A DNA stretch of 64,000 nucleotides, from positions 44,717 through 108,716 of the forward strand of contig VXMD01000012.1 in the NCBI GenBank assembly GCA_009841255.1, written 5' to 3'. The notes beneath the pieces were generated by a model that was given only the letters and a program-made list of their open reading frames with translations, did no database searches and was not told where the DNA came from. This DNA comes from Candidatus Poribacteria bacterium. GTDB taxonomy: Bacteria > Poribacteria > WGA-4E > WGA-3G. Below are positions 36,476 through 45,746 of the stretch, one piece after another. The number at the start of each line of letters is the position of its first letter. The stretch's first letter is position 1. The position numbers and the translations under genes are program-made.

Positions 36476-36574
36476 TAATTCTTACAACAAATAAATCAGC
36501 GCGAACCAAGTCCCAGTGGATTGAAGTGCAGTTTTATGTTTACAACCTTATAAAATAATAAAGGACCTATAGAA

Positions 36575-37012
36575 ATGTTAGACAGAATTTTTGATACTAT
36601 CGTTGGATTTATGCTTAATCGAGATTTGGAAAAGGAAATCGGCATTCGGCAGAACTTATTGAAAGGGAAAGTGATACAGATTCCTTCAAAAATTTTAGAC
36701 CGATTCGTTGACCTTATGATGGGTACTCGGTACGCTTACTATCTGAAGATGCGAAGTAATATGCTCGAGGGGGGTATTGTCGAGATGCCCTCAAATATCT
36801 TCGACTGGAAAGCACTTGAACGCGCCAGTGGTTATCTACGCGTCTATATGGAAGAGTGTCATGATCAATTCAAGGAAGAGTATGACGGAAATTTTCTTGA
36901 TGAAGATTTCAAAGAATGGTTCCGTTATTTTCATATTGAACGTCTGGAGCGTAAAGCAGCGAAGAAATCTGTCTCTGAGGCGTTACTCTCGGACGATTTG
37001 CCGAGGGTTTAA
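36575..37012 (+). CDS. Small hypothetical protein with an internal repeat
   Basis: 145 residues; I do not recognise a family. The sequence holds two copies of a unit of the form RxNLLxGxVxxxPSxIxD (around residues 25-42 and 60-77). An amphipathic helix follows (RVYMEECHDQFKEEYDG), then a charged C-terminus. There is no signal peptide or clear membrane helix, so it is cytoplasmic. The start has AAAGGA upstream, and a promoter candidate lies 100 bases before. It is transcribed toward the TcmP/DUF5131 pair. Confidence 0.6.
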   Translation: MLDRIFDTIVGFMLNRDLEKEIGIRQNLLKGKVIQIPSKILDRFVDLMMGTRYAYYLKMRSNMLEGGIVEMPSNIFDWKALERASGYLRVYMEECHDQFKEEYDGNFLDEDFKEWFRYFHIERLERKAAKKSVSEALLSDDLPRV

Positions 37013-37048
37013 GACTACAGTACAAAGATGCCGGAGGTAACGAGAATT

Positions 37049-37789
37049 TCAAGCCGGCATCTCATCATAAGTCTGCCCGTCCAACTCCCGTCCGGTTTTC
37101 GATTTACGTCTGCCACCCCACTGCTTAAAGAAAAATAGCACGTTGGCATCCGCACACTGGTCGCGAATGTCAATAACCCATTCTTTCTCCATTCGGCGTG
37201 CGCCGGGGCCGGATTCCCCACCCACAATGACCCAATCTATCCCTTCTAACGCTAAATTCGGGAGAGCCCCCAATAGGGGTTCAAGTGAGAGGAATTTGAT
37301 CTGTGCACCAGTCTGCCTAAGTTCATCAATTCGATGTACCACGCTATTGTCTTCAACGCTGACTCCCATCCAGACATTCGGGGACCACGGCAATTCCGGG
37401 CTGAATTTGAGCAGTCGTTCCGATCGCTTTGTTAAGACTTGGAATTGGTGCCAATGCGCCTTTTCCATCACAGAAAAGATTTTTTGAATATCAGCGAATT
37501 CAATTTTTTCATGAAACAGGTCGCTCATAGAGTTGACGAAGATTCGACGCGGTTTTTTCCACTTCAGCGGTTCGTTAAGCAGTTCCGGGATAAGGCGGAC
37601 CTCTCTTGTCCACTGTGGTCCTGCTTTGGTATTCTCAGCAAAACCTTCGTAAGCCATGCCCTTGCCTGAAAATCGCGCTGCTATCCGTTCGGCGTAACAG
37701 AACCGACACCCCTCTGAGACACGGGTGCACCCGCGCACTGGATTCCACGTAGATTCTGTCCACTCTATTTTTGAGAATTGAGTTGCCAT
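37049..37789 (-). CDS. DUF5131 (phage Gp37/Gp68-like) three-Cys protein
   Basis: 246 residues. SKIEWTESTWNPVRGC begins the protein, with C21, C28 and C31 in GCTRVSEGCRFCYA, the three-Cys motif of this radical-SAM-like family. FVNSMSDLFHE, VLTKRSERL, WMGVSVED and VIVGGESGPGARRM are the other conserved blocks. The cysteines are suited to a 4Fe-4S cluster, but the reaction is unknown. It starts 11 bases after the TcmP gene, the partner with which the family is known to occur. Homologues lie in phages and in bacterial accessory regions. Confidence 0.88.
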   Translation of the reverse strand: MATQFSKIEWTESTWNPVRGCTRVSEGCRFCYAERIAARFSGKGMAYEGFAENTKAGPQWTREVRLIPELLNEPLKWKKPRRIFVNSMSDLFHEKIEFADIQKIFSVMEKAHWHQFQVLTKRSERLLKFSPELPWSPNVWMGVSVEDNSVVHRIDELRQTGAQIKFLSLEPLLGALPNLALEGIDWVIVGGESGPGARRMEKEWVIDIRDQCADANVLFFFKQWGGRRKSKTGRELDGQTYDEMPA

Positions 37790-37800
37790 TGGGTTACCTC

Positions 37801-38676
37801 TTATATTGGGAGCAACTGCTGGGCAGTATCATGCACGCCTTCTAAAATTTCTTGTGCAATTTTGAGAGCATTTGGAGCATTTGGATTTCCAGCAGCAAAG
37901 CAAAGAAGGTACATTAAGGAATTTTTTGAATTGCGAAGAGGAAGGGGATTCTCGGCCACCCTGGCAAACACACTTTCTAAACGCTTCAGGAAGTATTGCT
38001 CAATTTCTGGTAAAATATCGTCTCTTTTTTCCACTTCATCTTCATCGTTGAACAATGATCCCTGTCGAGCCAATTGATAAAATTTGTCAAACCAATCATC
38101 TGTACCGAAGAACCGGTTAAGTTTCCTACGGTGAGCCATAGAGATTTTCCCATTATTTTTCAGCAATCGGCTTACTCCCATACCAATTGGAAAAAGGTAC
38201 CATAAGTCAATAGCTTGGGTGTGAGCAATTAATTCAATCGTTGTCCACTCAACCTCCATACCGTAAGGGTCAAGAAACACCAATGCTCTACTGGTTCGCC
38301 ATTCTCTTTCTTGGCATAAATCTGTTAAGTACTGATTCGCATTGGCGTTTTTACATTCAATATTGCGGTTTGGAAACTCATCGGCAAGATTTTTTAACTC
38401 AACATAGCTGTCCTCATTTTCTTCAATAAAAACATATTCTTTGAATGGTGGGTTTATTTCCAAGGCTTTCCGTGCAGAACCAGCCAAAAAACTCGGGATC
38501 TCTATATCCTCACTGTGTTTCAGTTCACGATATCCTGTCCCGGCAAAAGCATCTATGTACGCGAAATGAAAGTCTCTATCTTTCATAATTTGTGTGTAGG
38601 AGTGCAAATATTTGCTTACACATTCCAGTTTTTGTTCTGTCCAATCCCCGCCAAATCTATGTCCACGAGTGTTCAT
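37801..38676 (-). CDS. tcmP: Three-Cys-motif partner protein TcmP
   Basis: 291 residues from ATG 38676, with AAAAGGA eight bases upstream; a GTG at 38682 is too close to that site. The N-terminal half has a methyltransferase-like motif I, AYIDAFAGTGYR, then FIEENED (acidic ligand position) and VFLDPYGME, which resembles the DPPY motif IV of N6-adenine methyltransferases. This is the TcmP family, encoded beside DUF5131 proteins. The activity is not established. A consensus promoter directly upstream shows the pair is an independent unit. The A/T-rich leader and flanking ABC genes suggest it was acquired as a cassette. Confidence 0.85.
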   Translation of the reverse strand: MNTRGHRFGGDWTEQKLECVSKYLHSYTQIMKDRDFHFAYIDAFAGTGYRELKHSEDIEIPSFLAGSARKALEINPPFKEYVFIEENEDSYVELKNLADEFPNRNIECKNANANQYLTDLCQEREWRTSRALVFLDPYGMEVEWTTIELIAHTQAIDLWYLFPIGMGVSRLLKNNGKISMAHRRKLNRFFGTDDWFDKFYQLARQGSLFNDEDEVEKRDDILPEIEQYFLKRLESVFARVAENPLPLRNSKNSLMYLLCFAAGNPNAPNALKIAQEILEGVHDTAQQLLPI

Positions 38677-38718
38677 ATTCACCGTCCTTTTCGCCTATGA
38701 TAATTATTACTATATTAA

Positions 38719-38748
38719 ATCATACCAATTTCTGTTAGGGTATGTCAA
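38719..38748 (-). promoter_or_regulatory. Consensus promoter of the tcmP-DUF5131 unit
   Basis: On the minus strand TTGACA (38748-38743), an 18-base spacer and TATGAT (38724-38719). The transcript would start about 36 bases before the tcmP ATG. Confidence 0.65.
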
Positions 38749-38757
38749 GTTAATTTT

Positions 38758-40383
38758 TCATTTTTCGTTTCTATCATTTTTTCTCAAAAAGTGGATCCAA
38801 CCGATAAATCCCGCCACGATCATAACGCAGTAGAAACCATAATATACCCATATATTCAGCCAAAATGTTAAAAGTTGGATACCCACGAAAACGCCGATGA
38901 CAAATAGACTCGCTAAGAAAGGGACCAGACCAGCACCCGCTATCTGGCTTTGGACGAATTCTCCGGCAAGTGGCAAGCCAGCGGGCGGTTTTGGGAAAAG
39001 AATGACATAGTAGAGTAAAACGGTTAAGCATGGCAAAACGTGAAATATCCCTAAAACTCCCCAAATAATGGTGGCAATGCCAAACATCAGGAGCATACAC
39101 GGCGCGACAATGTAGAGAAGGGCAGTTATCTGGACACCGCGCCACAAATCATTAGGTGCTGATAGTGGCGCGAGCCTTAACATCCAAGACGCTTTCCAAT
39201 GTTCTGAATATCTAACCGGTAAAATAAAACTGCTAACAATGCCCGTTCCGATAAAGTAAAATATACCAGAGAAACCTGGACTGAGCCCAATAGCATCGGA
39301 GTGATGGGGCCATGTCAGAAAAGACGAACCGTCCCGAAGCAATAAAACCACTATCATAATCATAGTCCCAAGCGCACCAAAAAGTTGTCGCAATATGTGC
39401 TTATCGCGACACATATATGTAGCACTGAGACAAAGTCCAGCACGGATCGTCTGGTTTCGGAATATTCTCGCAAACAGCGGTATTCTCACCGGAAGTTTAG
39501 ACTTTTGCCTGCTGCCTGATTCCAGTAGATAAGAGAGATATTCTGAATAGCTTTTTGCGATACTCCGAAGCGGAACCAGCACTAAAAAGAGGGTTGAAGC
39601 AATAGCCAATCCTGCTAAAATCACAAAAGGTCGTTCTATTTGTCCGAGTGCAAGCGAGACGGTTCCAGCAAACCAACCGTTCGGAAGTGCGTAGAACCAT
39701 TTCAGAGCCGAAGTCAGTTTATCCCTTGGAATATCTGGTAATAGATGAGGAAGCGTAACCAATATTGCGGGGAAGAGCGCGGGAAATATAAATTGCGCGT
39801 ATTGGGCGATATTTCGGAGGGCATGTCGGGTGTATAGTTTTGTTAAATACCCTGCGAAGGTCGTCATCACACCGATTGTGAAAAGACCGGACATAAAGGC
39901 GACAGGTAGGTAAACAAAAGGAAAAAAGAATTGGAACCGAGCAGATTCCGTCGGACGCACCCAGATACCCCCGATAGCAGGCATTAAATTGAGACAGGCT
40001 AACAACCAGACAGTGTAGGTAGCAACCTGCGTTAACTTCACAAGAAAATAGGTCCGAGAGGACACGGGCGTATGTGCTATAACAGGGTAGTTTATAGGAC
40101 TGAGAAGAATATCGAAATACGGGATAGTCCAGATACCTATCATCATCATAGACATCGTTATGCCGGTAAGCGCGTAAGTGAATGTATCCATCGGGAGAAG
40201 GAACGGCATAAACGTAAGTAATACACTGATTACAAAACAGATAACGCAGGTCAGAACAAGCGACAGATGTGGAAGGCCGTCTTTTCGTTCAAGAGCTCGC
40301 TTCTCTACCAATTTCTCCGTTGCCAGAAGGTATCTGTACTGTGTTAGAGAGGCACCGAACATTACCGCGATTTTCTCAAACAT
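38758..40383 (-). CDS. ABC transporter permease (multi-helix)
   Basis: 541 residues with about 12 hydrophobic segments and no recognisable soluble domain. It resembles the large ABC-2-like permeases encoded next to ABC-2 ATPases. It starts inside the last bases of the ATPase gene (8-base overlap), so the two are translationally coupled and form one exporter. The substrate is unknown. Confidence 0.8.
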   Translation of the reverse strand: MFEKIAVMFGASLTQYRYLLATEKLVEKRALERKDGLPHLSLVLTCVICFVISVLLTFMPFLLPMDTFTYALTGITMSMMMIGIWTIPYFDILLSPINYPVIAHTPVSSRTYFLVKLTQVATYTVWLLACLNLMPAIGGIWVRPTESARFQFFFPFVYLPVAFMSGLFTIGVMTTFAGYLTKLYTRHALRNIAQYAQFIFPALFPAILVTLPHLLPDIPRDKLTSALKWFYALPNGWFAGTVSLALGQIERPFVILAGLAIASTLFLVLVPLRSIAKSYSEYLSYLLESGSRQKSKLPVRIPLFARIFRNQTIRAGLCLSATYMCRDKHILRQLFGALGTMIMIVVLLLRDGSSFLTWPHHSDAIGLSPGFSGIFYFIGTGIVSSFILPVRYSEHWKASWMLRLAPLSAPNDLWRGVQITALLYIVAPCMLLMFGIATIIWGVLGIFHVLPCLTVLLYYVILFPKPPAGLPLAGEFVQSQIAGAGLVPFLASLFVIGVFVGIQLLTFWLNIWVYYGFYCVMIVAGFIGWIHFLRKNDRNEK

Positions 40384-41155
40384 CCGCGGTGCCCTCCATT
40401 ACAATCCGAATGGCTTCCTCGGTTTTCTCGTCGATTCCTGTTGTTTCTGTCAGCTGCACGAAAATTTCGTTGAGTGCCGTCTGACGGGTCTCTTCCCGCA
40501 GTTCCTCCACAGGCGCATCGGCGATGAGTTTTCCAGCGTTGATAATCATAATTCGTGGACAGAGGGTCTCAGCGACTTCAAGAATGTGTGTGCAGTAGAG
40601 GATCGTTTTTCCCAACTCGGTTAAGCGTTGTAGCACTGTCTTCATGAGCGTCACGGTCGTTACATCCAGATTGGTAAAGGGTTCATCTAAAAAGAGGACA
40701 TCGGGGTTGTGCAGTAGGGCAGACATAATGAGGCACTTTTGGCGCATGCCTTGCGAAAAACCGCTTATCCTTTGGTTTGCCTGTGCTTCCATGTCGAACA
40801 GTCTCGCCAGGTCTTTTATTTTCTGCGCGGTTAACGCCTCTTCCACCTCATAGAGTCTGCCCATTAATTGGAGATGTTCTACCAAGGTGAGGTGTTCGTA
40901 GAGTTGCGCCTCTTCTGGAACGTATCCGATGCGCCGCTTGAGTTCAAGCAGTTCAGTTTCGGCGTTGTATCCTGCCACTGTGATCTCACCCGATGTCGGT
41001 TGAAGTAAACCGACGAGCATTTTAAGGGTTGTACTTTTTCCTGCTCCATTGGGACCGAGATAACCGACGATTTCACCTTGCTGAATGTTGAAACTAATGT
41101 CGTCAACTGCCGTAGTCGCTCCATATTTTTTCGTGAGATGTGAAACGTGAATCAT
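40376..41155 (-). CDS. ABC transporter ATP-binding protein
   Basis: 259 residues. GPNGAGKST (Walker A), FSQGMRQKCLIMSALLHNPDVLFLDEP (signature and Walker B) and the ILYCTHILE switch His are intact. It is of the ABC-2/NatA (CcmA-like) class that energises export or efflux. Start ATG 41155 has no strong ribosome site. It pairs with the downstream permease. Confidence 0.93.
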   Translation of the reverse strand: MIHVSHLTKKYGATTAVDDISFNIQQGEIVGYLGPNGAGKSTTLKMLVGLLQPTSGEITVAGYNAETELLELKRRIGYVPEEAQLYEHLTLVEHLQLMGRLYEVEEALTAQKIKDLARLFDMEAQANQRISGFSQGMRQKCLIMSALLHNPDVLFLDEPFTNLDVTTVTLMKTVLQRLTELGKTILYCTHILEVAETLCPRIMIINAGKLIADAPVEELREETRQTALNEIFVQLTETTGIDEKTEEAIRIVMEGTADV

Positions 41156-41459
41156 GTTTTCTGTGTGTCCTTAAAAGTGTAATTGTCGGCAATCAGAGGT
41201 TAGTTGTCAGAAAGCGTCGGGATTCGGAGATCCCTCCTACAGAAGAAGGAAGAAGAGTATCAGTAGACATTAGTTTCAATTTATGTTACCATATTTAGAA
41301 GAAAGCGTGCAAAATGCCCAGTCTTTATCATACCAAGCGCGTCGTCCGTAACATTGCCCCGTAAGCCTTTATAGGAGACCTACGCTAGGAGGACGGATTC
41401 GAGCAAAGAACGCCAAAGCTCGAATGTCGCCTGATTTAATCGCAAGGAAAATTAAAAAA
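41156..41459. other. Intergenic region with repeats
   Basis: About 300 bases. A family C hairpin GGGAT-TCGGAG-ATCCC with TCCTAC is at 41219-41240. A longer inverted repeat ATTCGAGC/GCTCGAAT is at about 41397-41425. The end of a family A repeat (CGCAAGGAAAATTAAAA) lies at 41440-41457 directly before the PhyH ATG. No other gene is seen. Confidence 0.6.
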
Positions 41460-42275
41460 ATGGAATTTGTCCAGTTGACAGACGCACAGCGTGCGGCATT
41501 TGAGGAGAACGGATACCTCATCGTGCGGTCGGTCCTTGATAGCGACATGATAGATCGTTTAACCGAGGTAGGCGACCGGCTCATGGCATCGTTTGAGTAT
41601 AACGGCTACTATGCCCATAAGCGGGACGGTTTGGTGCAGGAGCCCGTCTTCGCGGAACTAACATCGCAGACAAAAGCGATTCCCTTGGTGATTCAACTGC
41701 TCGGCACAAATATCCATATCACGAATACTGCGCTCATCTACAAACATCCACAACCCGCTGAGAACCTTGAAAGCTGTGGATGGCATCGAGATGCGGGTAT
41801 ATTTTTAGACCTCGGATACAAAAATTGCCCGCGCGTCGGCTTGAAAGTCGGGTACTGCTTAACGGATTTTACCGTGCCGAATTCCGGTGGGACGTTGTTC
41901 GTTCCAAAAAGCCACCTATCGGACGAACCGTTGGGTATCCCTAAGGGCAAAATCGATCCAATTGAACCTTATGATGAACCTGTCTTGCGTGCAGGCGATG
42001 CGTTTTTCTTTGAAAATCGTATCTATCATACCGCCGGTGTCAACTTTACAGAACAGGTCGCTAAAGTTGTTATCTACGGATATCACTATACATGGCTCAA
42101 ACCGGAACCCTATCTACTCTACTACAACGACGAGTTGCAACCTGAAGAGAAGGTGATGGAGAGTCTTGACGATCTCGGCAGGCAATTTCTTGGTGGCGGC
42201 GGGGGTGCCGCGGCGGAGTGGGCAGCAGGGCATAACCTGCAGTTTGAGGAAGTCCCACACGTCGTGACAATTTAG
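41460..42275 (+). CDS. Phytanoyl-CoA dioxygenase (PhyH) family protein
   Basis: 271 residues from ATG 41460, where the family A repeat gives AAGGA; a start at 41424 would lie inside the repeat region. H109/D111 in GWHRDAG and H190 in RIYHTAG form the iron site. It is closely similar to the gene at 55278 over the whole length, roughly 70 percent by eye. It ends with a run of Gly codons (LGGGGGAAAE) not found in the other copy. It is convergent with an amidohydrolase gene 14 bases away. Confidence 0.9.
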   Translation: MEFVQLTDAQRAAFEENGYLIVRSVLDSDMIDRLTEVGDRLMASFEYNGYYAHKRDGLVQEPVFAELTSQTKAIPLVIQLLGTNIHITNTALIYKHPQPAENLESCGWHRDAGIFLDLGYKNCPRVGLKVGYCLTDFTVPNSGGTLFVPKSHLSDEPLGIPKGKIDPIEPYDEPVLRAGDAFFFENRIYHTAGVNFTEQVAKVVIYGYHYTWLKPEPYLLYYNDELQPEEKVMESLDDLGRQFLGGGGGAAAEWAAGHNLQFEEVPHVVTI

Positions 42276-42289
42276 CTAACTTTCTCTGC

Positions 42290-43369
42290 TTAAAGTCGAT
42301 AGAGGGCGCGAGCGTTTTCCGCCATGATTTTGCGTTTGAGCGTTGGTGAGAGACTTTTCGGAAGTGCTTGATCAGGAGAATCGAAGTCCCAGTGCGGATA
42401 GTCGGTTGCGAACATTAACTTATCATCTAAGTCGAGTTGCGCAAGTAACTGATCAAAGTATTCCTGCTTGGGTGGCTCTTCAATCGGCTGCGTTGTAATC
42501 CAGAAGTGTTCCCGGATGTACTCGGAAGGCAATCGTGTCAATTCAGGCACCTCATCGTGTAGTTTTTTCCATGCTCGGTCGAGTCGCCACATCAACGGGG
42601 GTAGCCAGGCGAAACCGCCCTCAATGAGAGCAACCTTGAGTGTCGGGAATTGTTCAAATACCCCTTCGCAAACGAGACTGGTTACCTGTGTCTGAAACGC
42701 CTGGGTCATTCCGGCGTGGTCTTCAATGTAGTGTGAAGGTCTACCGACGGCAGTAATCGGTCCGACGCCGACACCCGTGAAATGGATACCAATAGGAAGA
42801 TCATGCTGGACTGCGGCTTCATACATCTTCCAGTATCTCCGTCGCCCTAAAGGTTCCATTGTGCGAGCGAGCAGCAGTATTTGCACGAATCCGGGATGGT
42901 CTGCTAACCGATTAATCTCAGCAGTCGTGAACTCTGCGTCGTCGCAGGCAACAATGATTGAGGCGCGGAGTCTCGGTTCTTTTTCAAGCCACTCTTCGAT
43001 TTGCCAATCGTTCACAGCACTTGCCCACGCAGCGGCGAATGCGAGATTGGGCATCTCACAGACAGGGGTCAAACAGTTGAGGATGCCGTATTCGATGTTG
43101 AATGCGTCCAGGAGCTGCTTCCGTAGGAAATCGAGATCGGAGCCGGGGCGGTGTCCGGAGGGTGTCCATGCATCGTATCTCGCACCAAAGGGGTGGGCCC
43201 GAGGGATATACGCGCCGACGCGGTCGGTTGTCCCGACCATGCCGTGATGTTTCTGCCACCGTTCGGAGAGATAGGGGTACAACACCGTCTCGGAAGCAAG
43301 GGTGTTATGCACATCACAGTCGATAACTGATGGTCTTTGCTGTTGTTGGGATGTCTCTGTTTTTGCCAT
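42290..43369 (-). CDS. Amidohydrolase-2 family metal hydrolase
   Basis: 359 residues of the PF04909 type. VIDCDVHN at the N-terminus is the first metal-binding motif, with the second His of DxHxH replaced. PIGIHFTG in the middle and ATDYPHWDFDSPD near the C-terminus supply the other metal residues. Members include ACMSD-type decarboxylases and hydrolases of aromatic or lactone substrates. The ATG has AAGGAGGG at five or so bases, a very strong ribosome site. It is similar along its length to the gene at 49955. Confidence 0.88.
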   Translation of the reverse strand: MAKTETSQQQQRPSVIDCDVHNTLASETVLYPYLSERWQKHHGMVGTTDRVGAYIPRAHPFGARYDAWTPSGHRPGSDLDFLRKQLLDAFNIEYGILNCLTPVCEMPNLAFAAAWASAVNDWQIEEWLEKEPRLRASIIVACDDAEFTTAEINRLADHPGFVQILLLARTMEPLGRRRYWKMYEAAVQHDLPIGIHFTGVGVGPITAVGRPSHYIEDHAGMTQAFQTQVTSLVCEGVFEQFPTLKVALIEGGFAWLPPLMWRLDRAWKKLHDEVPELTRLPSEYIREHFWITTQPIEEPPKQEYFDQLLAQLDLDDKLMFATDYPHWDFDSPDQALPKSLSPTLKRKIMAENARALYRL

Positions 43370-43467
43370 CTTTTCCCTCCTTTTTGTTAATTATACATCT
43401 TCTCCAGAAATATGTCAATTGGTAACTCACATAGAACCGACCTCCAACCCCGACAACTGATGCCCTT

Positions 43468-44829
43468 TTAATCAGACTTCTTCTCAAAATGTAGATTTCT
43501 AACTCGATTTCCTGTCAATCTAAATCCTGTAACGCGTCCGGTATCGTCTCGGATAAAATGAATCTCTGGAAAAAACCAAGAATCTCCACGGAAATGACCG
43601 TCGACGTAGGTTAGCACTATATCATCATGCCGCCTGTGTTGCGCCACAAGCCCATCCCCGCGCACACGGATGGTGTAGGTTGTATCGAGTTCTTCGGTAT
43701 AATAGTCTCCTTCGAATTCTGTCAACTGTTCTGGTGATAGAGGTTCAGATTTAATGCCTTCATCAGGCTCCGTCGCTTTATCTGATTCGGACGCCTCTAC
43801 GGGAACAAGGTCATCGGCAAGATAGATATCTGCGACCTTTTCCGCCAATCTGAGTGGATTAAAGGTGTCCAGATTGCATAAAATGACAACGCCAAATTTC
43901 TGATCCGGAAAACGCATCAAATGACTCCGAAATCCGCGCCATGATCCGCTGTGTCCAATCGTCTTCAACCCTCTATATTCACTGATGTTCAACCCAAAAG
44001 CGTAATCAATTTGCTCACCGTTATTAAGCACGCCCCGCTGGTGCATCTGTTCAATAACTGTTTGTCCACCGATCCGTGCGTCACCAAAATTCAGGATCCA
44101 TTTCGCCAGATCTTCCACAGTTGAATAGAGAGAACTTGAACCGAGGGCAGTCGTATTATTGACAGCATGTTTAAATCCACCGTTTTCGACACTCTGATAT
44201 GAATACGCTCGGTTCTTCAGAATCATTTCGTAGTCATCGTGAAAGTGAGAGTTCGTCATGCCGAGAGGTTTGAAAATGTGAGTGTCTGTCCACTTTCGGA
44301 ATGAATCTCCTGTTACCGTCTCGACGATTTCTGCCAGTAGATTGTAACCCGTATTACTGTATGAAAACGCCGCTCCAGGCTCGAAGTTGAGCGCTTTCTG
44401 ATGCCGGACCATCTTTAAGATGTGCGTAAATGAAATCACGTCATCCATCAGATCCCCTGCGATAACAAGGGACTGTACCCAATCCCGTAGTCCGCTGATG
44501 TGATGCAAGAGATGCCGAATTGTGATTATGTTGCCAAAATCAGGGACATCGAGCAGATACGTTCGAATGTCGTCATTCAGCGAAAGTTTTCCCTCATGCG
44601 ATAACGTAGCAATAGCGAACCCCGCGAATTGTTTAGACACTGAAGCGATATCGAAAATTGTCCTCGTCGTGATGGGGATGTCATATTCCAGATTTGCCAT
44701 CCCGTATCCGCGTTTATAGATGACTTCACCCTCTCTGACAATCGCCAAGGCGGCACCAGGGGAATCCGATCGGTCCCATTCCGCAAACAGTTGATCGACT
44801 TTTGCTTCAAGGGTCTCGTGAGTTGTCAT
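43468..44829 (-). CDS. Serine hydrolase (beta-lactamase/DD-peptidase family)
   Basis: 453 residues. S63-V-S-K66 is the SxxK motif, YSNTGYN is YxN, and GHSGSWRGF replaces the KTG box as in class C-like esterases. The core domain covers about residues 5-345; a C-terminal DUF3471-like beta domain follows (FEGDYYTEELDTTYTIRV). No signal peptide is visible, so it is probably cytoplasmic. It may be an esterase or peptidase rather than a beta-lactamase. Confidence 0.87.
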   Translation of the reverse strand: MTTHETLEAKVDQLFAEWDRSDSPGAALAIVREGEVIYKRGYGMANLEYDIPITTRTIFDIASVSKQFAGFAIATLSHEGKLSLNDDIRTYLLDVPDFGNIITIRHLLHHISGLRDWVQSLVIAGDLMDDVISFTHILKMVRHQKALNFEPGAAFSYSNTGYNLLAEIVETVTGDSFRKWTDTHIFKPLGMTNSHFHDDYEMILKNRAYSYQSVENGGFKHAVNNTTALGSSSLYSTVEDLAKWILNFGDARIGGQTVIEQMHQRGVLNNGEQIDYAFGLNISEYRGLKTIGHSGSWRGFRSHLMRFPDQKFGVVILCNLDTFNPLRLAEKVADIYLADDLVPVEASESDKATEPDEGIKSEPLSPEQLTEFEGDYYTEELDTTYTIRVRGDGLVAQHRRHDDIVLTYVDGHFRGDSWFFPEIHFIRDDTGRVTGFRLTGNRVRNLHFEKKSD

Positions 44830-44860
44830 ACCTATCTCCTTTTGGTGAACAGCTTTCAGA

Positions 44861-45557
44861 TTATTTTTTCAGTACCTCGTGCGGATTTAACCAGTAGTTG
44901 AGTTTGACCATGAATACATTCTCCGCTGGCGCATCGAAGAGTGTTCCGATGTCATCGTCGAGGTTGAACTCCCCAATAAGATCGATATGTTGACGCCCCT
45001 GCGACCAGACAACGAAGAGCGTTGAACCCAAGCGGTGTGACACCTTTGAGGTTCACACCGAACTGAAACGCGGTCCGCTTATCGTTGTATGAGTCGATTG
45101 CGACATGGACCCACGCGGAGAAGGATTCCTGGTCGCGTCGTGTGAGCTGCCCTTCGATTGCACTCGGATCTGTGTCGAAGGCGCGGAATGCTACATAGAG
45201 TACATCGTTGCCGTATAGGACGCGGACTTCAGTGCGTTCGGAGGCTGGCGAACCCTCATCTGGCACTAGCTGCACGAAACCTGTTGCAACGGGTGCGTGT
45301 TCCCACACATCTTCGTCGAGGTTGCCATCTATGCGGGGTGGTGTGCCTGTTAGTTTCGCGGCTGTCAGCACTGGCGGGGAATTTGTGGAAGTATCGTCTT
45401 GTGCCGAGCTATGAAGGGGGGTACATAATAGAATTAAAAGGACTGTCCCGATGAATACAATACGTTCAAAGTTGTAATGGAAAGTAGGGAATAGAAGCAT
45501 TTCTGACAGTCTTTGGTTTGATTGGCAAGTGCTCATAATTGATCTTAATTTTCGCAT
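44861..45557 (-). pseudogene. DUF5916/CBM9-like protein with internal deletion
   Basis: The 201-residue frame (44952-45557) starts with a signal peptide and a CBM9-like domain (PPRIDGNLDEDVWEHAP, VRVLYGNDVLYVAFRAFD, TAFQFGVNLKGV), the N-terminal part of DUF5916 proteins. It then runs into bases that, in the next frame (44861-45043), read HRLGSTLFVVWSQGRQ to NYWLNP, the typical DUF5916 C-terminus. The central barrel of several hundred residues is missing, and the two ends are joined out of frame. A consensus promoter remains upstream (45556-45583), so the true start is downstream of 45557. Confidence 0.8.
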
Positions 45558-45583
45558 TATATAAGATCTTATCCGAAAGTCAA
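45556..45583 (-). promoter_or_regulatory. Consensus promoter of the DUF5916 remnant
   Basis: On the minus strand TTGACT (45583-45578), a 16-base spacer and TATAAT (45561-45556). Confidence 0.6.
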
Positions 45584-45746
45584 GAAAAAAGCGGATTATA
45601 GCACAAAATAGTGTTACAATCCGCCATGTGTAAGGATAAGGTTAGAAACCACGACCATAGAAACCGTGGCGTGTTCTATTTTTTAGTTCCTTTTTCGTTA
45701 AAAAAGAAAAAACTGTGAGTTTCGTCGTAAAGAGCGGTGCCCGTCT

